From assembly GCA_030403585.1 (NCBI GenBank), contig JAUEPE010000046.1, positions 1 to 52,834 of the forward strand: a DNA stretch of 52,834 nucleotides, written 5' to 3'. The stretch's first letter is position 1. Every line of letters begins with the position of its first letter. Made by a program: the position numbers and the translations under genes. The notes beneath the pieces were generated by a model. That model was given only the letters and a program-made list of their open reading frames with translations. It was not told where the DNA came from and did no database searches. The DNA is from Frankia sp. RB7. Lineage in GTDB: Bacteria > Pseudomonadota > Alphaproteobacteria > Rhizobiales > Xanthobacteraceae. Positions 41,010 through 50,740 of the stretch are shown one piece after another.

Positions 41010-42013
41010 CCGCCTCGCGTCGCGACGAACAGCGCGAGCGCGGCAAAAATAGCGGCGACGCCCCACAGCACATAGGCGATGCGGCCCGCGCCGCGGGCAT
41101 CCAGCGTGGCCTCGGCGGGGTTGTCGGGATTGACGTGGACCTCCACAGTCGCGCCGTCCTGATAGTGCGACATCAGCTTCTCCAGCATCTTGTTCGAGGC
41201 CTGTGGCGTACCGGCCGCGACCCGCGCGCATTCACTGGTGTAGCGGACATTCTGGTAGCTGTAGGTATAGGTCACGCGCTTGCCGAACATCTCGACGCCG
41301 CGGGCCCCGCCCGGCTCGCTCGCCTCGTGATATTCCTCCATCTCCGAAAGCTTGATCGTGCCCGGCACCACCGGCCAACGCGTCGCCATCGAGGCCTGCC
41401 GCCGCACCGCCCAGCCCATCAGCCCGATGACGAGGCCGAATGCACCGAAGCCCACGACCATGCCCGCTAAATCAGGCCGGCCGATGTGATGCGCGAGCCA
41501 TCCGTAGCTCTGGTTAAGGCCGAACGCCGAGCCCAGTATGATGGCAACCACGATCGCCGAGCCGATGCCGAGACAGCCCCACAGGCCCTTCGGCAGGTCG
41601 CGCTCCAGCACGGCCTGATCGGGATGGCGCGGATTGTAGTAGACCGTGACGATCCTGCCGGCCGGGTATTTCGCGAGCTTCTCGGCGACCTGGAAATTGC
41701 CGAGGTCCTCGCCGATCGAGACGCGATTGCAGCTGAGTTTCCGGCCGCTCACCGAATATTCGTAAGTCACGTTCGCGAAGTTGCGGCTCTCCATGCGGTA
41801 GCCGTCCTCGCGCTCGTCGTCGGACACCCTGACCTCGCGCAGCTCGGCGACTGACGTGACGACCTTGCCTGATAGCTGCGGCCAGCTCCGCGCCTCGCGC
41901 GCCTGCCAGGTCTTCACGATGGCGGCAATCAGGATCAGCGCCAGCGGCGCGAGCAGCATCGCGTAAACCAGCGCGGGCAAATTCGGCACGGCAAAATCCT
42001 TCGTCGGCGGCAA
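41006..42013 (-). CDS. DUF3592 domain-containing membrane protein
   Basis: 335 residues with about four membrane helices: one near the front (YAMLLAPLALILIAAIV), two in the middle and one near the end (VLWGVAAIFAALALFVATRG). Two soluble DUF3592 units lie between them, each ending in a Y-[YV]-[NH]-P motif (VTVYYNPRHPDQAVLERDL and VEVHVNPDNPAEATLDARG). Function unknown. The duplication of the soluble unit is clear, and the first copy has one cysteine where the second has another (SCNRVSIGE / SECARVAAG). Confidence 0.85.
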   Translation of the reverse strand: MPPTKDFAVPNLPALVYAMLLAPLALILIAAIVKTWQAREARSWPQLSGKVVTSVAELREVRVSDDEREDGYRMESRNFANVTYEYSVSGRKLSCNRVSIGEDLGNFQVAEKLAKYPAGRIVTVYYNPRHPDQAVLERDLPKGLWGCLGIGSAIVVAIILGSAFGLNQSYGWLAHHIGRPDLAGMVVGFGAFGLVIGLMGWAVRRQASMATRWPVVPGTIKLSEMEEYHEASEPGGARGVEMFGKRVTYTYSYQNVRYTSECARVAAGTPQASNKMLEKLMSHYQDGATVEVHVNPDNPAEATLDARGAGRIAYVLWGVAAIFAALALFVATRGG

Positions 42014-42063
42014 CGCTTCCTTGGACGCATCGCCGCGGACGAAGGTTCAATCGGAATGTCAGC

Positions 42064-42684
42064 TCATTTGGCCCGGATCAACGCCAGCCAGATGCCGCCG
42101 CCGATCATGAAGCCGCCGGACACCCGCGACACCATGCGGGTGCGGCGCGCCGAGAAAAAGCCGCGGACCTGTCCGGCAAGCAGCGCGTAGATTCCGTCCG
42201 TCAAACCGGCAAGCACCATGAAGGTGATTCCGAGCACCAGGACCTGCGACAGGTGATCCTTGCTCATGTCCATGAATTGCGGAATGAACGCACCGAAGAA
42301 CACCAGCAGCTTCGGGTTCGACAACGCCACGACAAAACCCTGTAAAAGGAAGCCACCGCGAGGGGGCGGCGGAGGCGCGTCGGTGTCGACGCCTTCAACC
42401 GGAGAGCGGATCAGCTTGATGCCGAGCCAGACCAGATAGGCCGCGCCCGCAAAGCGCACCCAGTTGAACCAATAGCCCATCGTCGCCATGAGCGTGGTGA
42501 GGCCCACCGCAAGGACACCGATCACGATCAGCAGCCCGACCTGCACGCCGAGAATGTTGGTCAGCGCCGCACGCGTGCCGTGGCGGAGGCCGTTGGCAAT
42601 GACGAGGGTGACGATCGGGCCCGGCAGCAGCGCGAGCGCAATGCAGGCGGCGACGAAGGCGAGATAGGCTTGCATGGACATCAT
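42064..42684 (-). CDS. LysE/RhtB-family amino-acid exporter (second copy)
   Basis: 206 residues, about six membrane helices. Family marks: AYLAFVAACIALALLPGPIV, GLRHGTRAALTNILGVQVGL, FAGAAYLVWLGIKLIRSP and NPKLLVFFGAFIPQF. It lies 50 bp downstream of the DUF3592 gene's start side on the same strand. A proline-rich loop (DAPPPPPRGG) in the middle is unusual for the family. Exported substrate unknown. Confidence 0.9.
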   Translation of the reverse strand: MMSMQAYLAFVAACIALALLPGPIVTLVIANGLRHGTRAALTNILGVQVGLLIVIGVLAVGLTTLMATMGYWFNWVRFAGAAYLVWLGIKLIRSPVEGVDTDAPPPPPRGGFLLQGFVVALSNPKLLVFFGAFIPQFMDMSKDHLSQVLVLGITFMVLAGLTDGIYALLAGQVRGFFSARRTRMVSRVSGGFMIGGGIWLALIRAK

Positions 42685-42732
42685 GATAAGGACTCAAGCT
42701 GGGGGCGTTTTGCCGGTATTAATGCATGGCAC

Positions 42733-43278
42733 TTACTTCCCGTCCAGCGCCGCGACCAGCCACGCTTTCATCGCCTGCGTCTCCAGGAATGCGAGCGCCG
42801 CATGCTGCATCGCGTGAGCCTCGCCTCGCCCCTGCGCCGCCGCGACGAAGAGATCGCAGCGCCGTGAAAGGGCAACGCCGACCGCGGCGTGGCTGGCACC
42901 GTGATAGATGGCGAGATCATAGCGCCGCGCACGACCGTGCATCCCGCCGACATGCACCACCTCGCCCGGCGCAGTCGCCGTAAAGCGCGGCGTGATCAGA
43001 TCGATATCGGCAACGCGATCGACCTCGTCGTCATCGGCGACGCCGCTATCGCAATTGCAGAAGCCGCGCTTGGCGCGGACATAGAGCTCGGCGCCATCGC
43101 AACCACCACCCTCGCAGCGAAACGCGCGGCCCGCGGGCCAGCCATCGCGCGGGAACGGCCAGGCGAGTTCGCGCCAGTGCGCCGATGCCGGCGCGGACGA
43201 CGGTGCAAGCTGATAGGCCCCGACGCCGGACACGCCGAGCGCGGCAAGGACGAGCGCGATCGTCGCCGCGCGCCGCAT
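42733..43278 (-). CDS. Hypothetical exported protein with a cysteine cluster
   Basis: 181 residues. An N-terminal signal or anchor helix (AATIALVLAALGVSGVGAY) is followed by an exported part. Four cysteines cluster between about 54 and 75 (RCEGGGCDGAELYV, then RGFCNCDSG), and a fifth lies near 141 (SRRCDLFV), suggesting disulfides. No named family recognised. Its start is 2 bp after the stop of the LVIVD-repeat gene on the same strand, so the two are probably translated together; both products are exported. Confidence 0.75.
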   Translation of the reverse strand: MRRAATIALVLAALGVSGVGAYQLAPSSAPASAHWRELAWPFPRDGWPAGRAFRCEGGGCDGAELYVRAKRGFCNCDSGVADDDEVDRVADIDLITPRFTATAPGEVVHVGGMHGRARRYDLAIYHGASHAAVGVALSRRCDLFVAAAQGRGEAHAMQHAALAFLETQAMKAWLVAALDGK

Positions 43279-43280
43279 CG

Positions 43281-44726
43281 TCAGTTCTTCGGCAGGCCGG
43301 CGGCGGCGCGTGCCGCTCCGGTCAGTTCGAGAATGTGCAGGCCGGTGTTGGCGCGGTCGACGATGTAGATGTAGCCGCGGTCGTCGGTCTCGACATTGTT
43401 GGTCTGGATCGCGACCTTGCAGCGCTCACCGCCCTCGACCGGAATGCAACGCTTGTCGGTCGCCTGCGTGATCGACGGGATGAAATAGCCGACTTCCTTG
43501 GGATGATAGGGATCGCGGATGTCGAGCGCACGCACGCCGGCATTGAAGAAGGCGATGAAAGCCATCTTCTTGTAGTAGACCGGCGCCATGCTCTCATTCG
43601 AGGAATGCGAGCCGAAGCGGCCTCCGCGCTGGCAGAACTGCCCGCTCGCCTCCGGCACGGTGTAGCTTGAGATCATCATCGGCCGCGTTTCGGTGGTGAC
43701 GTCGGCGAACCACACCATCTGACGCGCCTCGCCGCATTCGTTCAAGATCGCCTCGTCGACGATCATGACGATGTCGCGAGTCTTGCCGTCCTTGTCCGCG
43801 GCGAATTCCGCAACCGGCATGTCGAGCATCGGGAACGTGGTGTGCGCGCCGTTGAACGCAGACATCGGCATCCGCGAGATCTCGGGATAACGCAGATTGT
43901 CCGGCGTCGGCTCCTTGCCGCCGTTCAACAGCTTCTCGCGATCGACGATCTGCAAGATGCCGCCCTTGTTGGTGCCGTAGCCGAAATAGACGCGGTTGCC
44001 ATTGGGCCCGGTCGAGATCGGCCCGTGTAATTCGGTCGGCACCGCGCCGGTCGATCCGGGTTCCTGGCCGGGCAGGCCGAAGTCGCGGATTTTTTGCGGG
44101 TGGGCGGGATCGGAGAGATCATAGATCTGCGTCATGCGCCGTGTGCGCCAGTCCGGCGCACCCGAGACGAGATAGGCAATGCCGGTGTCGCATTCCCACC
44201 AGCTCTTGTGCGTGTCCTTCAAGCCACTGAGGCGCGTGACCAGCGTTGGATTGGCGGGATCGGCAACGTTCCAGATCTCATGCGCCTCGCTGCCGAAGGT
44301 GCGCAGCATGTAGACCGCATTAGGGTCGCCCTTCGGCAAGCTCTTGCCGTCGCACACGCGCACCATCTGCGCGCCACCAGATTCATACTTGCCTTCCTGC
44401 CCCGGCAGATGCCTGAGATATTTGGGATGCGCGGGATCTGTGACGTCGACGATCGAGGTCCCGTTGGGCTCCGCCTGGCCCGTCACCGGGTTGACGGGAG
44501 CCGGCACGTCGTCGGTGCCGCCGTGGTGGCCGATATAGGCGATCCAGCGGTCGCCCTGGTGATGGATGGTCGGCTGATAGGCGCTGCGCGCCTGCAAATC
44601 GTTGGTGCCCACCAGCTTCATGTTGGACGCCTCAGGCGGCGCACCGATGGTCTGCTTCTGGGCGTGAACAAAAGTGCTGCCAGCGAAAAGGACGAGGGCG
44701 GCAGCAGTCTGGACGCAACGGAACAT
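43281..44726 (-). CDS. Exported LVIVD-repeat (beta-propeller) protein
   Basis: 481 residues from ATG 44726 (GGGAGGAC upstream), beginning with a signal peptide (MFRCVQTAAALVLFAGSTFV, HAQ). The frame is open further upstream, but that part has no signal. The mature protein repeats units such as GTSIVDVTDPAHPKYLRHLP, QIYDLSDPAHPQKIRDFGLP and ALDIRDPYHPKEVGYFIPSI, the LVIVD pattern of beta-propellers. Function unknown; probably ligand or surface binding in the periplasm. It heads a likely two-gene operon with the cysteine-rich exported protein. Confidence 0.87.
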   Translation of the reverse strand: MFRCVQTAAALVLFAGSTFVHAQKQTIGAPPEASNMKLVGTNDLQARSAYQPTIHHQGDRWIAYIGHHGGTDDVPAPVNPVTGQAEPNGTSIVDVTDPAHPKYLRHLPGQEGKYESGGAQMVRVCDGKSLPKGDPNAVYMLRTFGSEAHEIWNVADPANPTLVTRLSGLKDTHKSWWECDTGIAYLVSGAPDWRTRRMTQIYDLSDPAHPQKIRDFGLPGQEPGSTGAVPTELHGPISTGPNGNRVYFGYGTNKGGILQIVDREKLLNGGKEPTPDNLRYPEISRMPMSAFNGAHTTFPMLDMPVAEFAADKDGKTRDIVMIVDEAILNECGEARQMVWFADVTTETRPMMISSYTVPEASGQFCQRGGRFGSHSSNESMAPVYYKKMAFIAFFNAGVRALDIRDPYHPKEVGYFIPSITQATDKRCIPVEGGERCKVAIQTNNVETDDRGYIYIVDRANTGLHILELTGAARAAAGLPKN

Positions 44727-44842
44727 CAAAGTCCTCCCGGAACCAATCTGCGTTGGCTGAGCTTCAAGGCTAGCACAGCCATTGGCGCGCGCCAAAGACA
44801 TCATCTTGACATGCAACTATTTGGTTGCCTATTATCACCGCC

Positions 44843-45157
44843 ATGGATGAGGTCTTCAAAGCGCTCGCCGATGCGTCGCGACGATCGCTGCTGGACAGTC
44901 TTCACGCCAGGAACGGCCAGACCTTGAACGAGCTTTGCGAAGGCCTGGAGATGACGCGCCAGGCGGTGACAAAGCACCTGGTCATCCTGGAAGAGGCCAA
45001 TCTGGTCACGACCATCAGGCATGGCCGCGAGAAGCTGCACTACCTCAATCCGGTGCCGATCCACCAGATCGGCGAACGCTGGATCAGGAAATTCGAGCGC
45101 GGCAAGCTCGCCGCGCTCAGCGAGTTGAAACGCCAGTTGGAGAAGCGTGATGAGTAA
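44843..45157 (+). CDS. ArsR-family transcriptional regulator
   Basis: 104 residues with a winged helix: DEVFKALADASRRSLLDSLH, NELCEGLEMTRQAVTKHLVI and ILEEANLVTTIRHGREKLHY. It lacks the Cys pair of metal-sensing ArsR proteins; this is the subgroup that controls SRPBCC (AHSA1) genes. Start ATG 44843 chosen by the family pattern. The next gene begins 8 bp before its stop, so the three genes 44.8–46.1 kb form one operon. Confidence 0.92.
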   Translation: MDEVFKALADASRRSLLDSLHARNGQTLNELCEGLEMTRQAVTKHLVILEEANLVTTIRHGREKLHYLNPVPIHQIGERWIRKFERGKLAALSELKRQLEKRDE

Positions 45158-45620
45158 GCCGCAATTCGTCTATGTCACCTACATCGAGACTACGCCGGAA
45201 AAGCTGTGGGAGGCGCTGACGTCAAGCGAATTCACACGGCAATATTGGTTCGGCGCCGAGGTCCGCTCCGATTGGAAGGTAGGCTCTCCCTTCGCGCTGA
45301 CGCTCGACGGCGAGATCACCGATTCCGGTGAAATCCTCGAGGCTGATCCGCCGCGGCGCCTCTCCTACAGCTTCAAGCACCAGAAATTCGAGGAGCTGCG
45401 TGGCGAGCCGATCTCGCGCGTCGTGTTCACCATCGAACCCTTCGGCTCGCTCGTGCGTTTGACCGTGCTGCATGACGGCTTCGTCGAGGGCGGCAAATAT
45501 CTTGGCGCCGTCTCCAATGGCTGGCCGGCAATCCTGTCCCAGCTCAAGAGTCTGCTGGAAACCGGCAAGCTGCTCGGCATTCCGCGCGCGGCACTGAACA
45601 AGGGGTTTGACGCCAAATGA
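45150..45620 (+). CDS. SRPBCC domain protein (AHSA1 family), first of two
   Basis: 156 residues of the START-like SRPBCC fold. Marks are FVYVTYIETTPEKLWEALTS at the front, the GEILEADPPRRLSYSFKH turn and the NGWPAILSQLKSLLETG end. These proteins bind hydrophobic ligands in a deep cavity; none is known for this one. ATG 45150 overlaps the ArsR stop, with GTG 45147 as an alternative. It shares the operon with a paralogue that starts 4 bp before its own stop (ATGA). Confidence 0.9.
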   Translation: MSKPQFVYVTYIETTPEKLWEALTSSEFTRQYWFGAEVRSDWKVGSPFALTLDGEITDSGEILEADPPRRLSYSFKHQKFEELRGEPISRVVFTIEPFGSLVRLTVLHDGFVEGGKYLGAVSNGWPAILSQLKSLLETGKLLGIPRAALNKGFDAK

Positions 45621-46129
45621 ATCTCGACCAGTTCAAGCCGCTGACGATCTACACCATCTACATTGCCTCCACGCCCGAGAAAGTGTGGGAGGCGCTGACT
45701 TCGGCCGAGTTCAGCCGCAAGTATTTTTCCGGCTTTGCGGTGGAGATGCAGCCGAAGCTCGGCGGTAGCTTCATCGTGCGCGCGCCCGATGGTTCGGAGC
45801 ACATCTCCGGCGAAGTGTTCGAATACGATCCGCCGAGGAAGCTGACGGTAACGTGGAACGTCAACTGGCCCGACCTCGTCGCCAAGCTCGGCACCACACT
45901 CGTCACTTACGAGATCGAGCAAGCCGGCGAAGCCGTCCGCCTCACCATGAGCGAGCGCCACGACCGCGATCTCAGCGAAGACATCCTCTCCGGCGGCCGC
46001 ACCGGCTGGCCCGCGATCCTGTCGGGGCTGAAGAGTTTGCTGGAAACGGGGAAGGCGCCTCAGATCAAGATGGCACCGCCAGCACAGATGCTGGCGGCGT
46101 TGAAGGCGATGGGGATCAAGACGCCGTAG
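45617..46129 (+). CDS. SRPBCC domain protein (AHSA1 family), second of two
   Basis: 170 residues with IYTIYIASTPEKVWEALTSA at the front, VFEYDPPRKLTVTWNV in the middle and TGWPAILSGLKSLLETG at the end. It is clearly a paralogue of the preceding protein (same WEALTS and WPAILS…LKSLLETG blocks) with a 25-residue C-terminal helix extension. Start overlaps the previous stop as ATGA, so translation is coupled. ArsR–SRPBCC–SRPBCC operons of this kind are common but their ligand is rarely known. Confidence 0.9.
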   Translation: MNLDQFKPLTIYTIYIASTPEKVWEALTSAEFSRKYFSGFAVEMQPKLGGSFIVRAPDGSEHISGEVFEYDPPRKLTVTWNVNWPDLVAKLGTTLVTYEIEQAGEAVRLTMSERHDRDLSEDILSGGRTGWPAILSGLKSLLETGKAPQIKMAPPAQMLAALKAMGIKTP

Positions 46130-46147
46130 CGGCAGGAAACCGCGGCC

Positions 46148-46327
46148 TCATCGCTTCTTCTTCACCACCGGCGGATGAATCTCGTCGATCTTGCGACGGC
46201 AATCCACTTCCGAGTCGTGCGGGCCCGAGACGAAAGTCCCGCTGACCTTGATCGCGTACCAGCCAGACTCCACGTGGAGCCGGAGCGCTTCCTCTGTCTT
46301 GACGTGCCGTGGGGAGAGAGTTTGCAT
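46148..46327 (-). CDS. Small conserved hypothetical protein
   Basis: 59 residues from ATG 46327, with a WYAIKVSGTFVSGPHDSEVD core and a basic KKKR end. The frame is open upstream to 46357, but that part is less protein-like. No cysteine pair, signal or motif known to me. It converges with the SRPBCC operon, with 18 bp between stops. Confidence 0.6.
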   Translation of the reverse strand: MQTLSPRHVKTEEALRLHVESGWYAIKVSGTFVSGPHDSEVDCRRKIDEIHPPVVKKKR

Positions 46328-46898
46328 CAGGTGCTTTCGGTTGGCGTTCGATCTCATATCGAAGCGCAGTGGAATCTTTCAGGTATCGGTCGTGATGAGC
46401 AGGCTCTGCGGCTGCGAGGAGTGAGCCGTTTCACATTCGCCCGCGCATAGTCGTGGCGCCGCGTGTGCGCAGAGACGACTGTTGTTTCCGACATTGGCGC
46501 ACCGTGCGCGCAATCACGGCAATTAGCTATCGATTTCTCGCCCGCGCCGGGCTTTTGCAGCGCCGAATGCCGCTGTTGATCGAACAAGGCCGCCAAAACG
46601 GGCGAATAGCTCGCGTCCGGCGGCATCGAGCGCGCCGAAGCAAAGTCCATGAAGCGGCAGCGCCTGGAAATCGCGCAGGCCTTCGACCAGCGCCTCGGGG
46701 CGGCGCGATCTTTCGTCGCGCTGCGCAAACGCAACTCGATGTCGGGCGGAACGATTGTAGCGACGCCGCAATGCACCCGTCGCAAAATCTTGACCGTCGG
46801 TACGATTTTCCAGCCGATGCCTATGGACTGCGCAGACGATCGTGCCGCAAATTGTACCTCCGAACAAACACGCGCGAAAAGCGGACCCGCCCCCACCG
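46328..46898. other. Region upstream of the hybrid histidine kinase without a confirmed gene
   Basis: About 570 bp. Several overlapping frames exist on both strands; one on the minus strand (46354–46896) contains a protein-like piece (FASARSMPPDASYSPVLAAL) but lacks a usable start and ribosome site. I cannot support a gene. A GTG at 46842 would extend the kinase by 19 residues. Confidence 0.35.
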
Positions 46899-49118
46899 AT
46901 GAGCCTGCGTACCCGGTTACTGATCCTCGTCATCGCGGCCATGCTGGTGCCGGCGAGCCTCGTTGGCTTGCGCTTCGTGCAAAACCGGACCAGCGAGATC
47001 AACGCGGCCCTGGCCAATCTGGCCGCATCCGCCGACGACATCGCAAGCGATCTGGACGAGAAGATTCAGGGCACCGCCCAGCTTCACTACGGCCTCGCCC
47101 GCGCCCGCGACCTCGACACCCGCGACAAGGCGGCATGCTCGGCGTTTCTGTCGGATGTGCGCGAAGAATATCCGCAGTTCACGGGAATTTTGACCATCGA
47201 GCCTGACGGCAGCCTGTTCTGCGATTCGCTCCGGACCAATCGCACGCTCGATCTGAACGATCGCGCCTATTTCAAACAGGCGAAGGTCTCGCAGGGTGTC
47301 GTCGCGGTGGAGCCGGTGTTCGGGCGCCTGACCGGAATTTCGGTGCTCCAGATCGCCTACCCCGTGCGATCGGATGAGGGCGTGCTGAAATTCGTGCTGC
47401 TCGCTTCGTTCAACCTGAACAAATTCGCGGAATTTCACGACAAGCGTTTGCTCGCCGAGAAGCAGATCCTGCTCGTCGACAGCAAAGGGACTGTCCTCGT
47501 CGCCCCCAAGGGCGGCGGCTGGAGTGAGCCCGTCGGCGCGTCGATCGCGGGGTCCGACCTGTTCCGCTTCGCGGCAACACTTAATGGCGAAGCCTCGCGA
47601 GAGCTCACCGATCGCGAGGGTCGCACGCAGGTCTGGGCCGTCGCCCGCTCGCCGTCGATCCGCAAGGTGGGCCTCACCATCATGGTCGGTCGGTCCAAGG
47701 ACGGGCTGGTCGCGGCAGCGAACCGCCGGCTTTACGAGGACATGGCGATCCTCGCCGTGGCCTTGCTGCTGCTGCTCGCCGGCATCTGGATCCTGGCGAC
47801 CGTCAGCGTCGGGCGCCAGGTCGGACGGCTTGCCGCAATGGCAAAGCGGCTCGGGCTTGGCGATCTCAGCGCGCGCATTCCACTGCCGCATCCGAGCGGC
47901 GAGCTCGGCGGATTGATGGCCCTGCTCAACGGCACTGCCGAGTCGCTCGAGCAGCAACGCGCCGCCATCGCCGACCTCAGCCACAAGCTCAGCCAGTCCC
48001 AGAAGATGGAGGCCATGGGCCAGCTCACCGGCGGCGTGGCGCACGATTTCAACAATCTCCTGACCGTCATTCTCGGCAACTCCGAGCATCTTGCCGACCG
48101 GTTGGCGGGCAACAAGGAATTGCAGCGGATAGCCGGCGATATCGCGACTGCCGCCGAGCGCGGCTCCGACCTGACGCGCAGCCTGCTCGCCTTCGCGCGC
48201 AAGCAGCCGCTGCGGCCGCGCGAGATCGACATCGCCGAGAAGGTCGTCGGCATGGAGCAACTGTTGCGCAGGTCGCTCGGCGAGCACATCGAGTGCAGCT
48301 TCGCGTTCGGTGCGGATTTGTGGCTGTCGAGTGTCGATCCCGGCCAACTGGCAACCGCCCTGCTCAACCTCGTGCTCAACGCGCGCGACGCGATGCCCGA
48401 CGGCGGCAGACTGATGGTCGAGGTGCGCAACAACTCGCTCGGTCAGTCCGACCTCGACGTCAACGGCGAGCCGCGCCCCGGCGACTACGTCATGGTCGCC
48501 GTGACCGATACCGGCTGCGGCATGGAAGCGGACGTCGCGAGCCGCGCGTTCGAGCCGTTCTTCACCACCAAGGAGGTCGGCAAGGGCACCGGGCTTGGCC
48601 TGAGCATGGTGTATGGGTTTGCGCAGCAGTCCGGCGGTCTCGTGCAGTTGCAGTCCGAGCAGGGACAAGGCAGCATCGTCAGGCTGTTTTTCCCGCGCAT
48701 CGCGGCGACCCTGAACGAGGACACGGCTCCGGCGGAACAGATCATCGCCCTCGACGGAAGCGAGACCGTTCTCGTCGTCGAGGATGACGACATGGTGCGG
48801 GCCTATGTCGAGAGCGAGCTGAGGACGCTTGGCTACCACGTCATCGCGACGTCGAACGGACCCGCGGCACTGGAGGTCCTGCGCCAGCCCGAGGACATCC
48901 ACCTGCTGTTCACCGACGTCGTCATGCCCGGCGGCATGTTCGGGCCGGAGCTTGCAAAGCAGGCAACTGCCTTACGGCCCGGTCTGAAAGTACTCTTCAC
49001 CTCCGGCTACAGCCAAAATCCCGTCAAGACGCCCGACGGGGTGGACGCCCGGGTTCTAACCAAACCGTTCAAGCGGCAGGATCTTGCCGCGATGCTGCGG
49101 TCCGCGCTCGCGCGATAG
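46899..49118 (+). CDS. Hybrid sensor histidine kinase / response regulator
   Basis: 739 residues from ATG 46899. An N-terminal membrane helix (LLILVIAAMLVPASLVGLRF) is followed by a periplasmic Cache-like sensor (about 30–275) and a second helix (DMAILAVALLLLLAGIWILA). Then come HAMP (about 308–360), a HisKA dimer domain with phospho-His H382 in GGVAHDFNNLLTVILGN, an ATPase domain (VLNARDAMPDGG, DTGCGME, GTGLGLSMVYGF) and a receiver whose phospho-acceptor is D673 (LLFTDVVMPGG). It should pass phosphate from H382 to D673 and on to a partner not in this window. Signal unknown. Confidence 0.93.
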   Translation: MSLRTRLLILVIAAMLVPASLVGLRFVQNRTSEINAALANLAASADDIASDLDEKIQGTAQLHYGLARARDLDTRDKAACSAFLSDVREEYPQFTGILTIEPDGSLFCDSLRTNRTLDLNDRAYFKQAKVSQGVVAVEPVFGRLTGISVLQIAYPVRSDEGVLKFVLLASFNLNKFAEFHDKRLLAEKQILLVDSKGTVLVAPKGGGWSEPVGASIAGSDLFRFAATLNGEASRELTDREGRTQVWAVARSPSIRKVGLTIMVGRSKDGLVAAANRRLYEDMAILAVALLLLLAGIWILATVSVGRQVGRLAAMAKRLGLGDLSARIPLPHPSGELGGLMALLNGTAESLEQQRAAIADLSHKLSQSQKMEAMGQLTGGVAHDFNNLLTVILGNSEHLADRLAGNKELQRIAGDIATAAERGSDLTRSLLAFARKQPLRPREIDIAEKVVGMEQLLRRSLGEHIECSFAFGADLWLSSVDPGQLATALLNLVLNARDAMPDGGRLMVEVRNNSLGQSDLDVNGEPRPGDYVMVAVTDTGCGMEADVASRAFEPFFTTKEVGKGTGLGLSMVYGFAQQSGGLVQLQSEQGQGSIVRLFFPRIAATLNEDTAPAEQIIALDGSETVLVVEDDDMVRAYVESELRTLGYHVIATSNGPAALEVLRQPEDIHLLFTDVVMPGGMFGPELAKQATALRPGLKVLFTSGYSQNPVKTPDGVDARVLTKPFKRQDLAAMLRSALAR

Positions 49119-49126
49119 GATATGCC

Positions 49127-50737
49127 CTACCCCCTCGCCCGCAGTTCGCGCCGGAGCACCTTGCCTGTCGCCGTCATCGGCAAGGTCTCGGCGAACTCGA
49201 CGAAGCGCGGATATTCGTGCGCCGCGAGCTGCACTTTCACGAATTTCTGGATCTCGCGCGCGAGCATATCGCCCGCAGCAAAACCCGGGCGCAGCACGAT
49301 CCAGGCCTTGATCGATTCCGTGCGGATCGGATCGGGAATGCCGACCACCGCGGCCATCGCCACCGATGGGTGCTTCATCAGCGTGTGCTCGATCTCGGAC
49401 GGGCCGACCCGATAGCCGGCCGTGGTGATGACGTCGTCCTCGCGGCTGACGTACCAGAAATAGCCGTCCTCATCCTGCACGCCGAGATCGCCTGTGAGCA
49501 GAAATTCGCCGGCATATTTCTTCGCCGTCGCCTCCGGATTGCGCCAGTATTCGAGCATGGTCACGGGACAGGGCTGGCGCACGCCGATGATGCCGCGCTG
49601 GCCGCGTGGCTGCTCCTCGCCCTTGTCGCTGACGATGCGGACGTCAAAACCCGGCGTCGCCTTGCCCATCGAGCCCGGGCGGATCGGAAACAGGTTCGAG
49701 TTGCTGCCGATCACGAGATTGCACTCGGTCTGGCCAAACACTTCATGGGCGTCGATACCAAAGGTCTCGCGCACCCAGCCAAGCAGTTCACCGCCAAGCG
49801 ATTCACCGCCGGTAAAAATGCTGCGCAGCTTGACGCCCGCATGCTTCACCCCGGCCTGTCGCATCAGCTTGAGCGCGGTCGGCGGCAGAAAGACGTTGCG
49901 CACGCCAAGGTCGGCCATCATCTGCATCGCCGCCTGCGGCTCGAATTTTCGTGCACGATGACCGACCAGGGGAATGCCGTGATACCAGAACGCGAACAGG
50001 CCGTTGACGAGCCCGCCGATCCAGGCCCAGTCCGCCGGCGTCCACATGAGATCGCCGGGCCTGGGCAGGAAGTTGTGGCACATCTCGACATTCGGCAGGT
50101 GACCGAGCACAACGCGGTGCGCATGCAGCGCGCCCTTCGGATTGCCTGTGGTGCCCGAGGTATAGATGATCACCGCGGGATCGTCGGCGGAGGTGTCGAC
50201 GCGGGTGAAATCGGCGGATGCGGCTTTGACTGCATCCCAGAACGATTTCGTGCCAGCCGGCGCGCGCTCGCCGACGACATAGACATTCTTCAAATCCGGC
50301 AACCGATCGCGGATCTTTGCGAGCTTCTCCCAGCCGCCCTCGTCGGTAACGATCGCCTTGGCTTGCGAATTCGACAGGCGAAATTCCAGCGCATCTTCGC
50401 CGAAAAGTGCGAACAGCGGGATCGAGATCATCGCGGAACGAAACGCAGCCGTATGAGCGATCGGCAATTCCAGCGATTGCGACAGGAACACTGCGACGCG
50501 GTCGCCGCGCGTGAGCCCATCCGCCTTCAGCACATTGGCGAAGCGGCGCGACGCCTCGGCGACCTCATCGAAGGAGGTGCGCGTGGTGGCGCCGTTCTCG
50601 TCGACATAAACCAGCGCGAGACGACCGGTGCCGTCGGCGTGGCGATCGCAGCATGCCTCCGCCATGTTGAAGCGCGCCGGGATATCCCAGCGGAAGTCGC
50701 GATAGAGCTCGTCGTAGGTTGCGGCTTCGGTCAGCAT
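49127..50737 (-). CDS. AMP-forming acyl-CoA synthetase
   Basis: 536 residues of the ANL superfamily. The AMP-binding signature IYTSGTTGNPKGALHAHRV, the GQTECNLVIG motif, the YRVGPSEIEHTLMKHPSVAM segment and the terminal catalytic lysine in TATGKVLRREL are present. It activates a fatty or aryl acid with ATP and CoA. The acid's chain length cannot be read. The neighbouring epoxide hydrolase gene, 3 bp upstream on the same strand, suggests a joint catabolic route. Confidence 0.92.
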   Translation of the reverse strand: MLTEAATYDELYRDFRWDIPARFNMAEACCDRHADGTGRLALVYVDENGATTRTSFDEVAEASRRFANVLKADGLTRGDRVAVFLSQSLELPIAHTAAFRSAMISIPLFALFGEDALEFRLSNSQAKAIVTDEGGWEKLAKIRDRLPDLKNVYVVGERAPAGTKSFWDAVKAASADFTRVDTSADDPAVIIYTSGTTGNPKGALHAHRVVLGHLPNVEMCHNFLPRPGDLMWTPADWAWIGGLVNGLFAFWYHGIPLVGHRARKFEPQAAMQMMADLGVRNVFLPPTALKLMRQAGVKHAGVKLRSIFTGGESLGGELLGWVRETFGIDAHEVFGQTECNLVIGSNSNLFPIRPGSMGKATPGFDVRIVSDKGEEQPRGQRGIIGVRQPCPVTMLEYWRNPEATAKKYAGEFLLTGDLGVQDEDGYFWYVSREDDVITTAGYRVGPSEIEHTLMKHPSVAMAAVVGIPDPIRTESIKAWIVLRPGFAAGDMLAREIQKFVKVQLAAHEYPRFVEFAETLPMTATGKVLRRELRARG

Positions 50738-50740
50738 GGT

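Noticed and set aside
46354..46896. A 180-codon minus-strand gene upstream of the kinase
   Set aside because: No credible start or ribosome site, composition unlike the neighbours, and no recognisable motif beyond a short protein-like stretch.
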